A stretch of 64,000 nucleotides of DNA, from contig MU271149.1 of the NCBI GenBank assembly GCA_021432605.1, forward strand, positions 682,001 to 746,000, written 5' to 3'. This DNA is from Coniochaeta sp. PMI_546 (taxonomy: Eukaryota > Ascomycota > Sordariomycetes > Coniochaetales > Coniochaetaceae). The position numbers and the translations under genes are program-made. Position 1 is the stretch's first letter, and the number at the start of each line of letters is the position of its first letter. Positions 59,218 through 64,000 of this stretch are shown here, in pieces. Below the pieces are notes generated by a model that had not been told where the DNA came from, did no database searches, and saw nothing but the letters and a program-made list of their open reading frames with translations.

Positions 59218-59916
59218 CTACCATTCATACTCGCCAGTAGCTTTATGGAAAACGTATTCCTTGCCGTTGACCGTGAGCACGCCGTCCTTGAGTGTGCACT
59301 TCCTGTAGTATTGTTAGTGAAGGATCGTACAATCACCAGGATGACAACTTACCATTTGTTTTTCACGCGCTGGACTTTATCATACATGCAAAGCATGATG
59401 TGTCCCATGCTATCGTCGTCGTCGTCGTCATCCTCCTGGTCATCATCAGGGTCATCCAAGTCCGAGTTGATGGCATCCTCATCAACCTCCTCGTCCTTCA
59501 CATCATCATCGAAGCCATCCACTTGAGATGGGCCGCCAGGTCGCGTAGACTTGTTTGCAACGCTGCGGTGCTTGGTAGCCTCCTTAAGGGGAAGCATGAG
59601 GCCACCACCCTCCATCTGCTTGGCTCTGGAAGCAATCTGCGCGTGGAGGAGGCTGTCGATCTCCATTCGACCCATCTCCACCGGGTTACCTTCAGCGTCC
59701 CGCTGCAGCAAGACGCCTTCATAGGCTTCGGAGGGACCGTCCATTTGCGAATTGTTCGCTCCATTTTGGCCGTTGGCTTGAGCAGCTTGCTGAGCTCGCT
59801 GCTGCTGCGCAAGCATTTGTTGCCGGTATTGCTGTTGCTGCTGAGCATTATACTGTTGTTGCTGCTGAGGAGTCAATTGTTGCTGTTGTTGTTGTTGCTG
59901 GCCAGGGCGCTGAGCT

Positions 59917-59951
<35 letters not shown>

Positions 59952-61079
59952 ATGTGCTTGTGCCTGGGCCTGGGCCTGAGCCTGTGCCTGGGGCTGTGAT
60001 TGGGGGTAGCCCTGTGGCTGTCCTTGATACTGGGCCTGGTTCTGAATGGCACTAATCGATGCACTGGCACTCTGGCCAAATTTTGCAGCGAGTTGCTGAG
60101 AAGCGCGTTGTGCAGCGGTCATACCGCCAGGGCCAGGAGCCGCAGGGAAGCCCGGGTGCTGACTGGGCATCCCATTGTTCACCATACCAGGCTCTTGCTT
60201 GATGACGGGTTCGTTTATGGCGAAACCCGGCTCATTTTTGATCTGAGGACCATTGCTGGCGTTGTTTTGCTGCACAGCGCCGCCTGGAAACGAGAGGTGC
60301 TGCTGCGCATCCTGGGTGGGATTAAGCTGGGCCTGTGTATAGCTGGGGGCGGCAGGTGGTTGCTGAGGTGCAGGCTGAGCAGGTGCCGCTTGAGCAACCG
60401 CCTCAGGCTTCGGGTCCCACGGAAACTGAGCTACGTTCAGCTGCGTGAGCTTTCGTTGCCATCCCTAGACGTTTGCGGATTAGTACCACTTCTTCACTTT
60501 TTGAGTCTTTGTTGTTCCCATCGTAGTACGACAGCGTATGGCTAAGCCAGAGGCAGTGCACGTTTTGGAACATTGGCAGCGCACGTGAGGACCGCGGGTT
60601 AAAGCAGCCAATGAGATGGCGGGCATGTGCGGATGACGGGCTGGAAGGGGTGAGGGGAAAGACTTAAAAGACCCATATAGCACAGGTCGCCCACCCCCGA
60701 AAGTCGCTGCTTTCCCACCCTCTCGAGAGATGACCAGGCAGCCGCATCTGCGAGAGAAACGACCGTGACAACGACAACAACGCCGCGGGTTCAGCGACAA
60801 ACAAAATCATGCCAATTTGACGAAAACAGAGACGACCTGATCTGAAATAGCAACTGAAGGAGATTTGGGTGCCGCACATGGCTGGAAATGGTGCAGTGCG
60901 TGCGCGGAGAACAAGGAAAAGAGCTGGATCGACTGCGGAAACCCTGACGGAATGCTCACCTTTTTGAGATCCTCCAGTACCGACTCCTCAACCCCCATCT
61001 CCTCAAAATCGACGCGCGACGAATCGATTACATCCGTAATGATCTGCGCGTAAATGGCGCCGACATTTTGGTTCGACAT
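59218..61079 (-). CDS. TOA1: TFIIA large subunit (alpha/beta)
   Basis: The exons are 60960..61079, 59353..60464 and 59218..59302, all in phase, giving 438 residues. The N-terminal helical domain reads MSNQNVGAIYAQIITDVIDS, then FEEMGVEESVLEDLKKGWQR, then KLTQLNVAQFPWDP. The middle is disordered with Ala-Gln and poly-Gln tracts and an acidic block (DDPDDDQEDDDDDDDS). The C-terminal beta-barrel has CMYDKVQRVKNKW, KCTLKDGVLTVNGKEYVFHK and the final ATGEYEW. Together with Toa2 it steadies TBP on the TATA box. The first intron is 495 nt, far longer than the others, with a TACTAAT branch site at 60479-60485. The last exon is only 85 nt. Confidence 0.94.
59900..60000 (-). repeat. hexamer array coding for Ala-Gln repeats in TOA1
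   Basis: Tandem six-base units (CAGGCT and close variants on the coding strand) encode an alternating Gln-Ala tract of roughly 26 residues, followed by poly-Gln. Perfect hexamers at 59917-59950 pass into imperfect ones, so length is likely to vary between strains. Confidence 0.8.
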
Positions 61080-62475
61080 TGTGACTAGCTGGACGGAAAG
61101 AACCTCGTGGGAGGCGGTGGCGATCGCGAGCACGTCGGTTTCGGGCGCAAGACGTGCCTTTCTTCTATGCCGGAATTTCGGGTCTATCGTCGGCCTCTAC
61201 GTCTTTCTAGCTCCTATGCGTAGAGCAGTAGTCACTGTCCAGTTTCGCGTTGACTAGACTGGGGTGTGTTCGGTGACGCAGACTGTTGGAGATGCTCGCG
61301 AGTCAAGGTGCAGGCAAATGATCGATTTGTCAGTGACCTAACTTCCCCATGCGGCTTCAGCGCCGCGAAGGCAGCAAAGAACTTCTGGAAGCCACCGTAG
61401 GATGAATTATGCGATGTCGGGATTGACGTCCTTCGTAATGTTGCAACTGTTCTGAGGTTGGCCGCGACAGTGGTTCGGCCGGTAATAGTTGTATTTGGCA
61501 GGTTGATTTGCCAGACAGACCCAGCAAAGAAGTAAGGCCAGATGGGTTAGTCAGCTTGGTATGCCAAGAAAAGCAGTTGGACCCACCCAGCTTCCCGTTC
61601 GATGGCAAGTGGACAAATGAAGTACCTTACCCTCTTCACGAATATGTTGGCCTTGACGAGCTTGACTCGTTCGAGGAAGCCGTCGCAGTTGCAGATGATG
61701 TTTCTCTGTTCGTCTTGGAGTGACACGATTCTAAGAATCAATTCAGAGTTTTCTTGAACTGTTTTCTGTCGTGAGTTGGGTTCGAGAAACCTTGACAAGA
61801 AGTCGGGAAACAAGGTGAAGTTGAGATACCTATTAACTGGACAACCCAGAGGGCCAGTATGAACATACCTATCTCTGGCTGAAAGTCCTAGGTGTTCGAG
61901 TGGGACATTGGCGTAGAACGCTGCACTGGAGGGTTCGGAATCCTCGTTGTTAGCTGTAATGCTGATCTCGAATACGAACTCCTTTGGTGGCGTCCGGGCT
62001 GATAGAAGTTCGACTCATTGGTCGACAGTAGGCTAATTCACGACTGGCAGACTTCAACATATTGCCCCTCTGGAGACATGATTAACTATGCTACAGGATA
62101 CAGCACTGTATTGGGCCTATGATTCACTGTAGCCTTCACTTCATCCCCCAAAAAACAAGTTAACACCCGGCGCACCAGCGCGATAACAACACGACATCAT
62201 CAATGCGAATGCATAAACCCATGACCAAGCCAGATTTCATATCGCATCTGTCCGTTCCTTGCGTGAAAAGCCCGTTTCAAAAATCGCATCTCGAGTGGGT
62301 ATTCGTCCCAGGATTTCCCCAACTCCGCGCTCAAAACGACCAATTGACAAAGACCCAAAGCCCGGAATGCCAGAAGGGAACCATTCGTATACCTACCGTT
62401 GGTTGTAGTTAGTAGTCTGACACTGACCAGTGCGATGCCTGTCATGTGTGGTTGGTTGTTGTTGTTGTCTGTCCT
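61080..62475. other. spacer between CDC20 and TOA1
   Basis: These 1.4 kb lie between two minus-strand genes and hold the CDC20 3' UTR and the TOA1 promoter. Small open frames at 61508-61813 on both strands have no recognisable features. Confidence 0.5.
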
Positions 62476-64000
62476 TTAGCGTATCGTCATCTGCTTGACC
62501 ATGTCGGCCTTGCCAGAGGAACCAGCGCCACCGGCGCCAACGCCACCACCGGGCTTCTTCTCGAAGATCTTCCAGAACTTGAGAGATTCGTCGGCAGCTA
62601 CGTCTCCTGTTAGTTGCGCTCAGTCGCACGGTTGAGGATGGTGATCGCTTACCTGCAGTGGCTAGCATCTGGCCATCGGGGCTCAGACAGCTGTGCAGAA
62701 CACGGCTCTCGTGAGCAGGGATTTCCACGTTACGAACCAGGGTGGGGTAGCTCCAGATGCTGAGAGAGTTGTCCGGGAAGCCGCTTGAGCTGACAATCTC
62801 GCGGTAGTGGGGGCTCCACCGGAGGCTGGTGACCTGAGAGCCGGTGTCAATGCTGTTGACGCGAGCGCCGGAGGTGGTGTTCCAGAAGTGGATGTGCCGG
62901 TCATAAGAGCCGCCGCCAGTGGCGAGGAGGTTCATGTTCCATGGACACCATGCGAGGGCCTTGACGGCAGCCTTGTGGTTTGTCTTGGTGAACTTGGGAA
63001 CTGAGAGTGACCGCGCATCCCAGATGGACACGAGGTTGTCGTTGCCGCCAGTAGCGAGCTGAGCCCCGTCCGAGCGCCACTCCAGGCCGCATACCTCCGA
63101 GGTGTGCGAAACCAGTTCGGCGACCTTGTGCTCCGCGATACGGACATCATGGTTGTAAACCAGACCGCTTCGGGCACCGGTAGACAGGAGGTGCTTGTTC
63201 CAGCCCATGACACCAACACGGGTGTCATGACCGAACATGCTGCGGATCTTGGTTTGCTCAGCGACATCCCAGATCTGGACTTCACCAGTTCCCAGACCAA
63301 CACCGACGTAGGCGCCGTCACCGGACCACTTGACACTGCTGACGTAGGTATCTGCCGGAGTTTCGAGCAGACAGCTGACGCTACCCTCATCGGCAGACCA
63401 TACGTACACGTTACGTTCCAAGCCGATGGCGACCTGGTTGCCTGAGCTCCAATCGAGGAGGTTCAGGTAGTAGTCGTCAATCAGACCAGGGGCATCCAGG
63501 ACACGTTCAGGAGCTGTTGCTACGCGGCGGCGGAACTGGGCCGAGGCTGCATTGGCAGGCTTGATTGGGCGGTTGTATTGTTGACGGAGGTCGATAGGCT
63601 TGGATGACTCTGGGGGAGCAGGCTTGAATTGAAGGATGCGCTGGTTGAGGCTGACGCCGCATGCATTGGCCAAGGAATCCTGGTACGCAACAGTGTTCGG
63701 CGACGGTCGTGAGTAGGTCTCGGCATCGTCATCGTTGATGTTCAGTCCTTCCAGAGCAGCGATAGCATCATCCGTAGCACCCGAAAGAACAGCAGAGGCG
63801 TCACCGCTGCTTGTCTTGGGACGCTGCTTGTCTGCGAGGTCCAGCTTCCCGGAACCAACGTTGGCGATGGCAGAGCTTGCGCCACGGTTGGGGATGAACC
63901 GATCAGCGGCATATGATAGGGTCGTCTTGGTTGACTTCTGCTTCAGGGGAGCCTTCTTTGACTTCGTGCTTGCTGGAGTCTTGTTGTGATGACCGGTGCC
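62476..64000 (-). CDS. CDC20: APC/C activator Cdc20, 5' end outside window
   Basis: The exons are 62653..>64000 and 62476..62606 (46-nt intron, phase kept). The frame is open to the window edge, so the N-terminus is missing. The visible part has a C-box-like DRFIPNR (about 63885-63905), a basic lead-in (TPASTKSKKAPLKQKSTKTT), and WD40 blades from DDYYLNLLDWSSGNQVAIGL to ADESLKFWKIFEKK. It ends in the Ile-Arg dipeptide (KQMTIR) that docks on APC3. This combination marks Cdc20 or its close relative Cdh1; the sequences YLNLLDWS, VCGLEWRSDG and GSYDRHIHFWNT favour Cdc20. It brings securin and cyclins to the APC/C at anaphase. Confidence 0.93.

Noticed and set aside
59292-59999. 235-codon plus-strand frame rich in Leu, Ser and Val
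   Set aside because: It is the antisense of TOA1, produced by the Gln, Ala and Asp repeats.

Overview
The window is nuclear DNA of a filamentous ascomycete (Pezizomycotina, most likely Sordariomycetes). The signs are short introns of about 45-70 nt with GTRNGT donors and CTRAC-like branch sites, compact spacers, typical fungal families (WSC-domain, UPF0658, Stb6-like, ANTH/AP180 adaptor), and spacers carrying a GTACCTTA-type motif and RIP-like decay. The species cannot be named from the sequence.

Layout. 1-1 kb: 3' part of a 2-oxoglutarate/Fe(II) oxygenase gene. 1-5 kb: a decayed spacer holding a relic of an SRP40-type nucleolar gene, then a small two-helix membrane protein. 5-6 kb: FAR-17a/AIG1-like membrane protein. 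6-9 kb: spacer rich in GTACCTTA motifs. 9-14 kb: a large unrecognised helical protein and the prefoldin-like URI/Bud27. 14-17 kb: nudC and TFB3 (TFIIH), divergently transcribed. 17-23 kb: AP180-type clathrin adaptor and mitochondrial Asp-tRNA synthetase (MSD1), divergent. 24-29.6 kb: a giant secreted WSC-domain protein with an assembly gap inside its Ser/Thr repeats. 29.6-34 kb: gene-poor spacer. 34-38 kb: a doubtful small gene, mitochondrial Lys-tRNA synthetase (MSK1), another doubtful small gene, and TIM10. 39-46 kb: Stb6-like protein, GID ubiquitin ligase subunit RMD5, UPF0658 Golgi membrane protein. 48-52 kb: zinc transporter (ZRC1 type) and an FBXO9/Hrt3-type F-box protein. 53-56 kb: six-exon F-box-like protein with a cysteine cluster. 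56-59 kb: spacer with a TATA-box promoter. 59-61 kb: TFIIA large subunit TOA1. 62.5-64 kb: CDC20, running off the window.

The genes are mostly conserved housekeeping genes rather than a single pathway or cluster. They cover general transcription (TFB3, TOA1, URI, Stb6-like), mitochondrial translation and import (MSD1, MSK1, TIM10), ubiquitin-dependent control (RMD5, CDC20, two F-box-type proteins) and trafficking (AP180, UPF0658). No CRISPR array, tRNA, rRNA, biosynthetic cluster or intact mobile element was recognised. Exon boundaries were worked out by hand from splice-site consensus, reading phase and family similarity; those described as uncertain should be treated so.
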